Assembly: GCA_002786065.1 (NCBI GenBank)
Contig: NHNY01000011.1
Coordinates: 434,001-498,000 of the forward strand
Length of the DNA: 64,000 nt
Reading direction: 5' to 3'
Origin: Microcyclospora pomicola
Lineage: Eukaryota > Ascomycota > Dothideomycetes > Capnodiales
A program made the position numbers and the translations under genes. Below, one piece after another: positions 22,161-32,518 of this stretch. Positions within the stretch are counted from its first letter, which is position 1. Each line of letters opens with the position of its first letter. Below the pieces are notes generated by a model. That model saw nothing but the letters and a program-made list of their open reading frames with translations, had not been told where the DNA came from and searched no databases.

Positions 22161-24999
22161 TCACGACAAGACGCCGCACGCGCATCGACAGTCCGGCACA
22201 GGACAGACGGCATGCTTCGCGAACCACGCCTGGGCATGGTCGGCGTGGAAGCCATGGCCGCAGCCGACGCAGAACGCGATGAACTTGGCCATGGCATCGG
22301 CGGCGCCCGCGGCGGAGCGCTTGGCGTCCTTGGCGCGGCTGGGGTCCGGGACGCCGAGCCACATCATGCAGATGGCGCAACGGGGCATGTGGCGACCGCA
22401 GGAGGAGCAGATGGTGCCGGCACTGGCGGCGGGGCTGATGATGCGGGCGGGCTGTTGTTCCGGGGCGAGCTCGCTGTCGTCCTTGCGGCGGCCGAGTGGG
22501 TTCTGGCAGTGGTTGCAGCGGAGGATGACGGCAGCGGGGGGCGCGGAGTTGAGCGAGCGGCTGTCGTGGGTCCGGGCCATGCGGTTGTGCAGGACGACGA
22601 AGCGGGCGGATTGGTTGAAGGCGCGCCAGGATTGCATCTGCATGATGTAGGTCTCCTTCCACATCTCCCAGCGGACGTCGTCGACGTAGAGGGGGTTAGT
22701 GTAGGCAGTCGCCAGCACGGATGTTTGGAGGTCGTTGGTCTTGGTAAGGTAAGTTTGGAAGAGATCCATTGCTTGCTCGCCGAGTCCTGTGAGGAGAATG
22801 CCTTCGAGGTCGCCATTTCTGATCGCACGTGCAGTCTCGGATTGGATGAAGCCGCTGAGCTCGGTATCGTTGAGGTATTTCAGTCCTAGAGCGACGCGAT
22901 ATCCGAGGTGGAGATAGTTGGTCTTCATCACATCGCGCCAATTGCCGGTACTGAGATACGTAAGGAGAGCCTTCAGTGCTGGGTCTTCGGTATCTGCGGT
23001 CATCCACAAGCACATCTCTCGCTGCTCTTCGTTTATGGTGTCGGAAGCGATCAGTGCATTGAGACCGATGTTGCGTATGGTCTTAGACCTGATGAGCTGT
23101 CTGAGTAGATTGAGAGCAATGTGTCGACAGTCGTGTAGCATGGCCTGGACAATGGCCTGATAGTGAAGTCCTCGATCAATCAGCTCTTGACATTCGGCTT
23201 CTAGAGCATCTGTGGTGAACTTCCAGCCACAGATGGCTAAGCAGAGCAGCCTGTGGTCTGCGTAGTCTGTGCGTTCGCCTGAGTACTCTGGCCTGCTCTG
23301 CGCGGCGTTGATACCGGCAACGGCATGCTCCACTTTCGTGGGAAATGGGGTTGTGGTTCGCTTGACGAAGTTTCCTACCTCTCCAGACCACACGCCCGCA
23401 ATACCAACGAAGCTGAGGTCTAAAGACTTGTACACCATCTTTCCATCTGCAGCTTGTTCCTTGAATCGGTTGACGATCTCCCAAAGACGTTCCAGTTGCC
23501 AGTCGCCGGCCACAATATCTATGTTACGCTGCTCATCCCATAAGTAGCCACGTAGACAGCGATCCCGTTGCTTAGTCGACTGCGCAATGATTCGTCCGAG
23601 GTGCGGTGAGCTGCGATCGTACCGATGAGCTCCATCTTCATCGTCAACATTTGAATGGTCGCCGGTCAGCGTGTATGGACCGAAGTCCTCGGCAGCACCA
23701 ACACTGTTCGATCGCTCATATGGTGCGCTGGGACGAGCAGCATGGAGATACGGCTTTGCTTCCATCAACGAGAGCTGATTCAAGCCAACGCTGAGGTCTT
23801 GTCTGGCAGTCATGGTGGCGGAGGAGTTTGTAGTAGTAACTTGGCGTATCTCAAGTTCACGGTTTTCCCGCAGAGCAATAAGTCCTTGTCCGACGCGTGC
23901 ATGGTCGCCGGTGACCCAATCGAAAGCGATGACACGAGGTGTCCTGTCCTTGTCGGGGACGACATCGGCAACTTCTGCAGCTCGATTCTCGAGATCACGT
24001 GTCTGGGCAACATATCGATTGCATGTCCATTGAGTTCCACCATATGGGTTCGATGGGAGATATGCGGATGTCTGAAGTACGGAATCTTGGCCTTGCAGTA
24101 CATCAATGATTTTAAGCTCACCCGCACTGGAGCATAAGCCTAGTCGGCCTCGTTGTTGACCAGAGTATCGCAAACTCCAGACGGTACCGCGAGACACCTG
24201 ACCCAAGGGGTTTGTGAAATGGAACACAGGTGCATGGCCAGACCCTCCAGACATTGTCTGGGTCATGTACCGCTTATCCCAGATAGAGATCGAAGGATCT
24301 CCAGATGAGCCTGCAGACGCGAAGTAATGCTCATCAAGAGGATCAATGGCAACATTGTGAACATTTCTAGTGGCCACTTGAGCACTGCTTCCGGTACCGA
24401 GGTAGCCATCTGTAAAGGGTGGTCAACAAGAGCTATTTAGCATGCTAGAAGTCGGAAAGCAGACCTCGCAAGTCGTACAGTCGAATGTACGATCTTTGAA
24501 CAGCAGTGACAAGTTCTTGTGGCTGAGTAGCAAAGAAACGGACCGTGGTCACCATCTCTGCAGGGCAAAGACGACGTAGCGGTTCCTGAAAATCGCCAGT
24601 GCCATCAAACACGTTCAAGCAAACGTCCGAGCGGGTCTTGTCAAGAGCTACAGCTAGCCATTGTTGCGTCGAAATGGCCACCGAATTGCACTTGCGCTGC
24701 TGCTTGATCTTGAATGTGGCAACGATCTCTGAGAGCCGACCAGGCTGTTCTCTCAGTTTGACCAAACTGGCATTGCCTGAAGCCAGACCTAGGGCGACTA
24801 AAGATTCGTCGACTGGTGACCAAGCACAAGCCCCGAAGTGAGGCAGCTTGTTGTATCTTGCAACAGCATGGTACTGGATATGCCGATCATTGATTTCATC
24901 GACCTCGTTCAGAATCAGAGTTGGATCCGCGACATCAATGATCAAGAAGCGCCGTTTCGAGGCCGTCGAATGCGGCGACCATCGCACAGCCGCTTCCAT
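22161..24999 (-). CDS. SEA4: SEA4/MIOS homologue, SEA (GATOR2) complex subunit
   Basis: Two exons, 24465-24999 and 22161-24409. The 55-bp intron 24410-24464 has donor GTCTGC (an unusual +3/+4) and acceptor TTTACAG, and the frame closes to 927 residues. Sea4/Mio is a vacuole-associated component of the SEA/GATOR2 complex that controls TORC1 in response to amino acids. The N-terminal half reads as WD40-type beta-propeller repeats (for example FGACAWSPVDESLVALG, and HNVAIDPLDEHYFASAGSSGD after the intron). An alpha-solenoid follows. The C-terminus (about 810-927) has paired CxxC and Cys/His ligands: CNHCQNPLG, ICSSCGRHMPRCAIC, FCVGCGHGFH and CPVPDCRCACG. This is the zinc-ribbon/RING-like end typical of SEA2-4. 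The start ATG begins directly in the first propeller strand, which fits the family. The 3' 500 bp are strongly G+C-rich. Confidence 0.88.
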
Positions 25000-25568
25000 G
25001 GGTTCGCGGGTTTCTCATGTCGCGATGTTAGGCAGCACTCTGATACAGCAACCTCATTGCAAACAGCAAAGCGGCGGATGAAGGTTTTGTCTTGCCTTAT
25101 TCACAGGAGAACCAGAGATATGGGCAAGTAGTAGTCGGCGTCGGAGGTGAACTCGCCAATGTGAGACGCGCCCCACACGCATGCGCGCTAGTCTCAATCG
25201 GTAAGATTGTGGGCGGTAAACTTGGTGGAAGGAGGTACATGTATGAGAAACGTAGGATCTGTAACATTTGAGGACGGCAATTGACCACAGGTAGTATCTG
25301 TTGAAGGGTCTTCCGTTCGAGAGGCTGACGGCGGTGCTTTTTTGAGAAGAGATATGAACGTGCTCGTGACTAGACGAAAATCCTATATCAAACTTGAAGC
25401 ATGTCCAATCACTATCCCACGTCGTCACCTTGCATGCTATCAACGCGTTTGGTCTCGAACAGCAAGTGCCCGCATTCTCTGTTTCAACTCGATACGGTGA
25501 TACATAATCACGCAGAAACCATAGCTTACGAAGTGCGTGGCCAAAGCGAAGGTTGATACGTAAGTTCC
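25000..25568. promoter_or_regulatory. divergent promoter, SEA4 / hydrolase
   Basis: 569 bp shared by two divergent genes. No TATA box or repeated motif stands out. Confidence 0.45.
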
Positions 25569-27836
25569 ATGACCATGGCCACCAAGCAGAAGCCTGCTCT
25601 GCCGCCTCGCCAGAGCGGTCTAAGCAACATCAACGACGGTACCACCAGCATGCACATCGCTGGAAATCAACCAGGATATCAGCCGGACTATGAATACGGC
25701 AATTTGAATGCTAGAGATACCACAGGAATAGTGCCATGGCCTGCACGAGATCCACGAACGTCTTCACAAAATTCGTTGCTGCCTACCGAGAGTAATGTTC
25801 AGGATCATCGACGAAGACTACTCCTGATCTATGTCCACGGATTCATGGGCAATGAGACCAGCTTCCGCAGCTTTCCTGCGCACGTTCATCATCTACTCAC
25901 GGTCTTGCTTGCGGAAAGTCATGTTGTCCACACCAAGATCTACCCACGCTATCGATCGAAGAAGAGCATCACCTTCGCAAGGGATGACTTCAGTACATGG
26001 CTGGAGCCGCATGAGGATCCCAAAACTGATGTGGTACTCCTTGGACATTCGATGGGCGGCCTGTTATGCAGTGAGGTTGCACTGAAGCCTTCTACATCTC
26101 CCACCAAATCTCCCCTCCAGCACAGGATCTTGGGCACCATCAATTTTGACGTTCCTTTCCTGGGTATGCATCCTGGCGTAATTCGAAGTGGTCTTGCCAG
26201 TATCTTTAAACCTGCCGAGGAAACGCATCAAGATGAGGCGATTTCGAACGATGGAGTCCTGGCTAGGCGAAACACTGGAGAATCTGAGAGCTCCACGAGA
26301 CCAGACGGCTTCACGACACGGAGGTCAGACACTCTCTGGCAACCAGACATCAAAGATCCTAACTATGATACGCCTTATCCCAACGATGTCAAACTCCCAG
26401 TGAGGAAAGGCTGGGAAAGTGCCTGGCATTTCATCAGTAAGCACTCCAAGGATCTGAAGGGGGCCACCAAAAACTTGGTCTCGTCACACATGGAGTTTGG
26501 GGGTGCGATGGCCAACTACGGCGAGCTGAAAAGCCGCTATGGACGGATTCGGATCCTTGAAGAACAATCAGCTGATGTGCGCAAGTCCGTCATCGAGGGC
26601 GCGAATGCCCCGGCGCGCGTGCGGTTCATCAACTACTATACGGCTAGTACTGGAAGGCTCAAGAGACCCAAGCAACCTGCAAGCATGGAGCCTAAAGTAG
26701 ATGTGCCTGATTCCGGCACTTCTACTTCTCTTAGCATACCCGGATCTGTCTCCGAAGAGACGCCAACGACAGAGCAGGATGGCGAGGATGAGCTTTTCGA
26801 AGATGCTGTTGAAGCTGCAGTCATCGAGGGAAACGACAGTGGTGATTTGGGCGCTGCGGCAGAATCACTGACGATCGAGGATCACACAGAGATGATGACC
26901 ATGCTTGAGCCAACACCGGTCGAAAATACGCACATGGACGAACCTCCTGCCACGACATCATCCAGCATCGCAGCATCTTCTCCAGCACCATCAGTTTTGA
27001 CGTCCATTTCATCTTCTGCGACCTTGCCTCCACTACCCGAGTTACCTCCGGCGCCTCCACCGCTGGATATAAGTTTCATCAAAGACGCCGACACTCGCAA
27101 AATGGTCGAGAAAGAACACGCTCGTGCCACTAAAACGTATGAAAAAGCCGTAAAGGAGAGAGAAAAGGCGTTGAGTGAATGGCGCAAATTGGAGCAGAAG
27201 AAGGAGAAAGCTGCTCGCCTTGCCGCTGAAAAGGCAGACAAAGACGCAGCCAAGGCAGAATTGGCGGCGGCGAAAGCGAAAGCGAAAGCAGATGCTGCTG
27301 CGGCAAAGAATGCTGGTGAAAAGAGTAAACCATTGACACATCAGGAACAAGAGGAGCTGCGGTTGCTGAAGGAGAAACAGAGGATGGAGGCGGAATCGGA
27401 GAGGATGAAAGGAAAGCAGAAAGTGGAGGTGGAAAATCAACAGGATTCAATTTTTAGTTCCACGTCCTCCATCCCGGACGGCGAAGTTGATGGCTCAAAC
27501 GCGTCCGTCTTCACGCGCGTGGAGACTGGCGACACGGCAAGATCGTCACAGGACGACAACCCCAGCAAAGCGGCGCCGAACGAGGCGAAGCCACTTAAAG
27601 ATCGCATGTTCTGCTCGCTGCCACCCCGAGACGCCAACGGGCAACTCGACCCGTGCTGGGTGCGGATCTTCATGAAAGACGTCGATGAAGTCGGTGCGCA
27701 TTGCGGGCTGTTCTTCATCGACGAGCGCTACGAGAGGCTGGTGGGCGAAGTGGCGGATAGGGTCGAAGCGTGGGTGCTTGAAGACATGGACACGCGAGCA
27801 GTCTTGGAGGCGATGAGCGAGGAGAGCCTCGACTGA
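25569..27836 (+). CDS. alpha/beta-hydrolase (DUF676-like lipase) with C-terminal charged coiled coil
   Basis: A single-exon gene of 755 residues. The N-terminal half is an alpha/beta hydrolase of the DUF676/putative serine esterase kind: a YVHGFMGNETSF oxyanion strand near residue 89 and a nucleophile elbow GHSMGG (Ser161), then DVPFLGMHPG. The region from about 360 to 500 is acidic and Ser/Thr-rich. Residues about 505-620 are a long charged heptad region rich in Ala, Lys and Glu. They end in another conserved-looking segment (LPPRDANGQLDPCWVRIFMKDVDEVGAHCGLF). Substrate is unknown; family members act on lipids or acyl esters. The coiled coil could mediate oligomerisation or membrane attachment. 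No signal peptide is present, so it is likely intracellular. Catalytic Asp and His could not be fixed by eye. Confidence 0.8.
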   Translation: MTMATKQKPALPPRQSGLSNINDGTTSMHIAGNQPGYQPDYEYGNLNARDTTGIVPWPARDPRTSSQNSLLPTESNVQDHRRRLLLIYVHGFMGNETSFRSFPAHVHHLLTVLLAESHVVHTKIYPRYRSKKSITFARDDFSTWLEPHEDPKTDVVLLGHSMGGLLCSEVALKPSTSPTKSPLQHRILGTINFDVPFLGMHPGVIRSGLASIFKPAEETHQDEAISNDGVLARRNTGESESSTRPDGFTTRRSDTLWQPDIKDPNYDTPYPNDVKLPVRKGWESAWHFISKHSKDLKGATKNLVSSHMEFGGAMANYGELKSRYGRIRILEEQSADVRKSVIEGANAPARVRFINYYTASTGRLKRPKQPASMEPKVDVPDSGTSTSLSIPGSVSEETPTTEQDGEDELFEDAVEAAVIEGNDSGDLGAAAESLTIEDHTEMMTMLEPTPVENTHMDEPPATTSSSIAASSPAPSVLTSISSSATLPPLPELPPAPPPLDISFIKDADTRKMVEKEHARATKTYEKAVKEREKALSEWRKLEQKKEKAARLAAEKADKDAAKAELAAAKAKAKADAAAAKNAGEKSKPLTHQEQEELRLLKEKQRMEAESERMKGKQKVEVENQQDSIFSSTSSIPDGEVDGSNASVFTRVETGDTARSSQDDNPSKAAPNEAKPLKDRMFCSLPPRDANGQLDPCWVRIFMKDVDEVGAHCGLFFIDERYERLVGEVADRVEAWVLEDMDTRAVLEAMSEESLD

Positions 27837-27991
27837 GCAGAAGCTTGCTTTGGCACGAAATGAAATGACTAGAACGTTCTGGACCTTTGCCGATACAGTT
27901 ATGTACATGGTGCGAAATTGGGCATTTTCTGTGCTTTTATGAATCACAGAACGATATGAAATTATGATGAAGCTACTCCAGCATCGCTAGT

Positions 27992-29576
27992 CTATTGACC
28001 TGATCGAGGTCCAGTCGTAGCGAACTGCGCGCCTGGGAATCCCTCGCCGTACGCGAACACACTCTTCCCCGCAGGAAGGTTGGGGCAGTCACCAAGCAGT
28101 GACAAAGCAGGCAGTAGATCCTTGGGAATCAAAGCGGTAGCCTCGCTCAGCAGAGCACCTTCGAAGACGTGGTCCAAGAAGCTGGGGACGTCGGCCTGGA
28201 TGGCTTGCGATATGAAGCAGCCCATGCGCGCGGGATCGCTGAGGTCCGTGACGCTGTTGATCAGACCACCGGAGATGTCACCGAGGTCGACGCCTGAGAA
28301 GGAGTTGACCTCGCCAGTGTTACCGCCGACCTGGCAGTTGGTTGGGTATGAGGCGCATTGCTGGGCGGTGGAGATCAGGATATCAGATAGCGTCCAGGCA
28401 TCATCGTCGGCACGACGGTACCAGTTATCGGGGATTCTATAAGCTAGGATCAGCACTCGGTTCACGACGACAGGACCAGCGTAAAGGGACTTACCGCTCG
28501 CTTCCGTAAGTAAAGACCAAGTCGTTGTTGGCATCACGAGTGTAGCCGAAGAAGGACTCGAATACTTCCGGGGTAAGGAAACCCCTTGGTTCTGCGGCAG
28601 AGTGGTTGGCGAGAAGCTCAAAGGCGAACATGTGGGCACCAAAGGTGAAGGCGACGCCAGCATAGGCAGGAGAGAAGTAGTTGGGGTTCGTGGCGATCGA
28701 GTGCTGCTTGCGGTTGTAGGAGTGCTCTGCAAGCACCTGGGGGGTGATGTTGCCTCCAGTCCGCGCCTTGGCAAGGTCTAGCAGCTCTTGCGCAAATTGC
28801 GGGTACGATCTGCAGTTGGAGTTGTCGGTTGGTGCGAGCCAGTCGCCACGGGTGATTGAGGCATCGCCCTCAGTCTTGAGATGGCCGTATGCGCAGATAC
28901 CTGGGAGCGAGAACGTTAGATGCCAAGCGAGACTTGGAACACAATTTCGTCGACATACCGGTCTCGTTGCCCAACAAGTCCCCGACAGCACCGAGCGACT
29001 GTGTCTTGTCCGAATGCGTACCAATGCTCCATCGACCAGACACGGGGTCACCATCGAAGAACATGGTGGCTGCTTGCAAGAAGATCGTCGCCGTCTTGTC
29101 GAGGCCATATGCTTCCCACAGACCAGTGTTGATGGAGTCTGCATCAGCGATGCCATCACGAGGCAGATAACCGTGGTTGGCGGCGGCATTGAGACCAGCA
29201 CACTTGTGTACACATTAGCATGTCTCTGCTTGTATCGAGAAGCTGTGTGCAACTCACTGGTCCGCGGATATCGCCAGCAGCGAAGTTTGGTGCAATGTAC
29301 GCATGGTCACCGGATGTGGATACAAGCTGTGATGCAGCATCGAACTTGTTATATGCAGCGTGGGTTGGTGCGCCAGGCCATTCGGGGAATGCAGCCAAGG
29401 GTGCGATGCCTAGGTAGAATATCAGACACTGTGAGTCTTGCAAGTCGAGCATGAAGGCACTTACGCTGCTCTAGCTTTTGCTTCGCGACCATCTCGGCAA
29501 TATGAGGAAAGCCGGATACTAGGACCGACGACCCTCCTAGGAGGAGGGCACTGGCGAACAGAGTACGATCGAACAT
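27992..29576 (-). CDS. secreted heme-thiolate peroxidase (unspecific peroxygenase / chloroperoxidase family)
   Basis: Five exons: 29465-29576, 29258-29409, 28959-29202, 28495-28900 and 27992-28436. The introns are 55-58 bp with GTAAGT/GTGAGT/GTATGT donors, giving 452 residues. Enzymes of this family (PF01328) use H2O2 to oxygenate or halogenate organic substrates outside the cell. A signal peptide opens the protein (MFDRTLFASALLLGGSSVLVSG). The proximal heme ligand is Cys89 in RGPCAGLNAAANHGYLPRDG. The classic motif is PCP, and here it reads PCA. The Mg/acid-base motif is EGDASITR (Glu180, Arg187). The length fits the long peroxygenase group. A TATAAAGG box lies 82 bp upstream of the start. 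The cysteine codon is the first after an intron, so splicing is needed to build the heme site. It lies tail-to-tail with the hydrolase gene (155 bp) and upstream of the sugar-kinase cluster. Confidence 0.9.
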
Positions 29577-30497
29577 GGTCAAGAGTGGCTGTAGTTCGTG
29601 TGATAGAAATGTGGTTTTCTCTAGGAACAAGGGTATTCCGATACGTGCAGGGGCAGGCCTTTATACCATATCGAGCCTGACATGCATGTTCCATCGCCAC
29701 CACATCACGACACATGTACCGTAGATCTCCTGCAGCCGAATGACTGCTGTGTGCGGCCGCCAGCGCCACGGCGGTGATCTGCCGTAATTGATAGGTATGT
29801 ATGGCTAGTCGGATACTAGCCCTTCTCCACAGGCGTCTTCTGCGGAGTCCCGGGGTAGTAGCATCACGTCGTATTCAGTCTGTGGCGTATCGATAGAGGC
29901 GCACTGGGCTAGTCTTGGGAACTAGGTCCAGGGTGTAGTGGATAGCAATGCACGAACGCACTGCTCAGGCGCAGACATGACGGCCGAGGCGGAGGGAGGT
30001 CATATTGGAATGGCTCAGGTTAGACAAGCTTATGTCGATCACCGGGGTAGAGCCTTAGTTTATTGTTATGCATCTTCTTAGCTTCATCTCTCGCCTCCAT
30101 CTGTCCATGCAGCCAATCGCAACATCGGAACTGGCTGCGGAGAGCGGTCATCAATAACAATAGCGGTGGATCTTAGAGTTAGGCACGAAGCCACGAACAG
30201 TCCGAGTGGAGTCGCATCCGAAGCATCGCCGAGTCTGGAGAGAGCGATTTGTCATATCCGGAGTAAAGGAGTGACATGTTCGAAGAACACACCCAGGTCA
30301 TTTTGCGTGGAAATACCTCCATTGAGCGGTTGAAATTATCATGAGATCCTGTGTTGTGTGCTATCTCTGAGTTTCACTCAAACTCGACCACTGAATCTTG
30401 TGTGGTCATGACGACAAGCGAAGCTTCGTTATAGAACATTGCAACATATCAACAGTATGCGAATACATGTGCCCGGAGAAAAGTAGTGTCGTCCTCG
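29577..30497. other. intergenic, 5' of peroxygenase and 3' of sugar kinase
   Basis: About 920 bp. It carries the TATA box of the peroxygenase gene at 29658-29665 and, further right, the 3' end of the kinase transcription unit. No gene is seen. Confidence 0.45.
29658..29665 (-). promoter_or_regulatory. TATA box of the peroxygenase gene
   Basis: TATAAAGG on the minus strand, 82 bp before the ATG at 29576. This is a common spacing for a strong, regulated fungal promoter. Confidence 0.6.
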
Positions 30498-31895
30498 CTA
30501 CCATTTGTTGTTGAACTTTACCCCATCTTTGAGAAGTACAAGCTCGGTGACAGGAGGAAGGTAGTCCTGTCCAGTACCAAACATCATACCTTTCCGCATC
30601 ACGGCTCTATAATTCTCGCCCGGGTTGACTTTGCCAAGAACATAGTCCCTTCTTGTCTCCACTCGGTCGGGAACGGCGATAGACCGTCCAACCACAGCGT
30701 CCATAGCCTGCCAAGCGAAGGTGATGGCTTCCTTTGCACCTGCAGGAACTCCAGCATCGTCGAGCATGTATATCTGCGTGCGCGGGTAGTGCTTTTGGAT
30801 ATAGTCGACGATGTTTGGGTTGAAGGCACCTCCACCACACATGAAAAGCTCTTCGATGTCCTGCGACGGTGCGTAACGCTTGTAGTGGTCGACAATAGCC
30901 TGCGCAGTTATGCGTGTGACCGTCGCCACGACATCGTCTGGTGACATGCCCATAGCCTCAGCCTTCTTGATCAGCTCAAACGCAAGCGTGTCCCGGAAGA
31001 CTTCACGTCCGGTCGTTTTGGGTGGGTCGAGATGGAAGTACTCGTGCTGGAGGAAGTCATTTACGAGCTCTTGGTTGACTGTACCACGTCGTCCCATTGC
31101 TCCGTCCTTGTCGTACTCCTCAGCACCGTTCGTGTAATGTCGAACAACAGCGTCGATGAAAACATTGCCGGGACCAGTGTCGAAATCGTAGCATTTATCG
31201 ATACCGCCATCGTTGTCCGGCGGAATGAAGCATACATTGGCGATACCTCCAATGTTCTGGCATGCCCGAAGCTTGTTAGGATGGTGGAGGAGAAGAGCAT
31301 CAAAGAAAGCGATCAAAGGTGCGCCCTGTCTGCCTGCAGCTTGATCGCTGACTCGGAAGTCGGTGACGGTCGTCACACCTGTTCGAGATGCTATATATGT
31401 TCCCTCCGCCATGGTAAGAGCGCTCTTTGTTTGGCCTGGCTGTGGCATGCTCAGTAGCCAAATCGTCTGGCCGTGTGAGCCAATGACATCGACACTCTTA
31501 ATGTCAACGCCACGTTCCTTGCAGAAGTCTTGCGCGGCAGATGCGAATGTTTCTCCTAGGAGGACGTTTACCTCCGATAGTTCTTCTGGAGAAGTGGCGT
31601 TTTGCAAAATCATCTTCATGACACGTCGTTTGATAACAGGTTCCAAGGGTATCTCGCCATACTATTCAACCAATGTTAGGCTCATTGCTAGGAAGGACGC
31701 AGTGTGTATCCATGAACGTACTTGCAGGAGTTCGAACTCGACAGGTGCGGTCGGAGTGGATTGGCGGAAACGGCACAGTGCACAATCAATGCCATCCATA
31801 CTTGTGCCGCTATTCAGACCTAGCACAGTCAAGTCCAGACTGGTTGATGAGTGTCCATTGCTCATAACCTTGGACGGATGGCTGATGCTACCCAT
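30498..31895 (-). CDS. lgk: levoglucosan kinase-like anhydrosugar kinase (AnmK family)
   Basis: Two exons, 31722-31895 and 30498-31661. The 60-bp intron 31662-31721 has GTACGT...AATAG and gives 445 residues. The protein belongs to the anhydro-N-acetylmuramate kinase (AnmK) family of the ASKHA fold. Its wording is very close to what I recall of the yeast Lipomyces starkeyi levoglucosan kinase (439 residues). That enzyme hydrolyses the 1,6-anhydro bond and phosphorylates with ATP, giving glucose-6-phosphate. Key elements: phosphate-binding [12 protein letters not shown] (26-37); [24 protein letters not shown]; the catalytic Asp219 in [19 protein letters not shown] near the nucleotide site; and the C-terminal [15 protein letters not shown]. 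Another in-frame ATG lies at 31865. It is divergent from a sugar transporter, with a Zn2Cys6 regulator next to that. Muramate recycling is unlikely because fungi make no peptidoglycan. The substrate call remains an inference from family and context. Confidence 0.9.
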
Positions 31896-32221
31896 TCTCC
31901 TGTGCAGATGGTTTCTGATATGCTGTGTGTCCAGGACAAGGCTGAATGCGACGTCAAGACACAAGGTTGAACCGAAGTCTCTTTTATTTCAGTCCTGCAC
32001 TGTACGACAGAAGGGTCGTCATGGTTCTGATATGTAGGGCCTGAATAGCACTTCCACAGCCTCTTCGCCTTCTCGCTTGATCGGCTCTATGAACGCAGGC
32101 CTTTGGACCAAGACATTGCCGAACAACGTCATCAACATCGACAAAGCTCTTGGCCAGAAGACTAGAGCATCCAGACTCAAGTCGCTTGTGAGGGGAAAGT
32201 CCAATTTGCACTTCACAATGA

Positions 32222-32242
32222 ATGCGGCAGATATGCGGCAGA
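32222..32242 (+). promoter_or_regulatory. tandem CGG-bearing direct repeat (candidate operator)
   Basis: ATGCGGCAGA occurs twice with an 11-bp period, so both CGG triplets face the same side of the helix. It lies roughly in the middle of the promoter shared by the kinase and transporter genes and is the best local candidate for binding by the neighbouring Zn2Cys6 protein. Confidence 0.45.
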
Positions 32243-32260
32243 GGTCTGACCTTCGCACCA

Positions 32261-32266
32261 CCCCGC
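32261..32266 (-). promoter_or_regulatory. CreA-type carbon catabolite repression site
   Basis: GCGGGG on the minus strand matches SYGGRG. One hexamer can occur by chance, so support comes only from its place in a sugar-gene promoter. Confidence 0.3.
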
Positions 32267-32518
32267 AAATGCTAGACTTTCGACCAGCATCCGCGATATT
32301 GCCTCGCTTATTCGCTTCTTCGGATAATATCAGTCGACCATGTGGTCTCCTCGTGGCCATGTCGGTAGGCTGTTTCCGAATATGCACAATTAGAATAAGA
32401 ACACGGTCTGCATGCTCGCAGATCAACGTGCTTTGTTATTGATCATTCCTCTGATCATTTCCAAGAGGCCTGGTGCAATCAAGTTTCTACGCAATCGCTC
32501 CATACATATTTGGAAGTC

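Larger units (their letters stand above)
31896..32518. promoter_or_regulatory. shared divergent promoter, kinase / sugar transporter
   Basis: 623 bp between the two start codons. It contains the direct repeat ATGCGGCAGA twice in tandem (32222-32231, 32233-32242), giving two CGG triplets 11 bp apart as Zn2Cys6 regulators prefer. A GCGGGG site on the minus strand (32261-32266) fits the CreA consensus SYGGRG. Two copies of TGATCATT lie at 32440-32447 and 32452-32459, about 60-80 bp before the transporter ATG. These suggest joint, carbon-source-controlled expression; the factor assignments are inference. Confidence 0.5.

Noticed and set aside
24410-24999. The two SEA4 frames as separate genes
   Set aside because: The splice at 24410-24464 joins them in frame within the beta-propeller, and the second frame has no ATG at its beginning that would give a complete propeller.
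30498-31895. Role in bacterial-style muramic acid recycling
   Set aside because: Fungi make no peptidoglycan, and the protein wording follows the fungal levoglucosan-kinase branch. The neighbours are a sugar transporter and a regulator.
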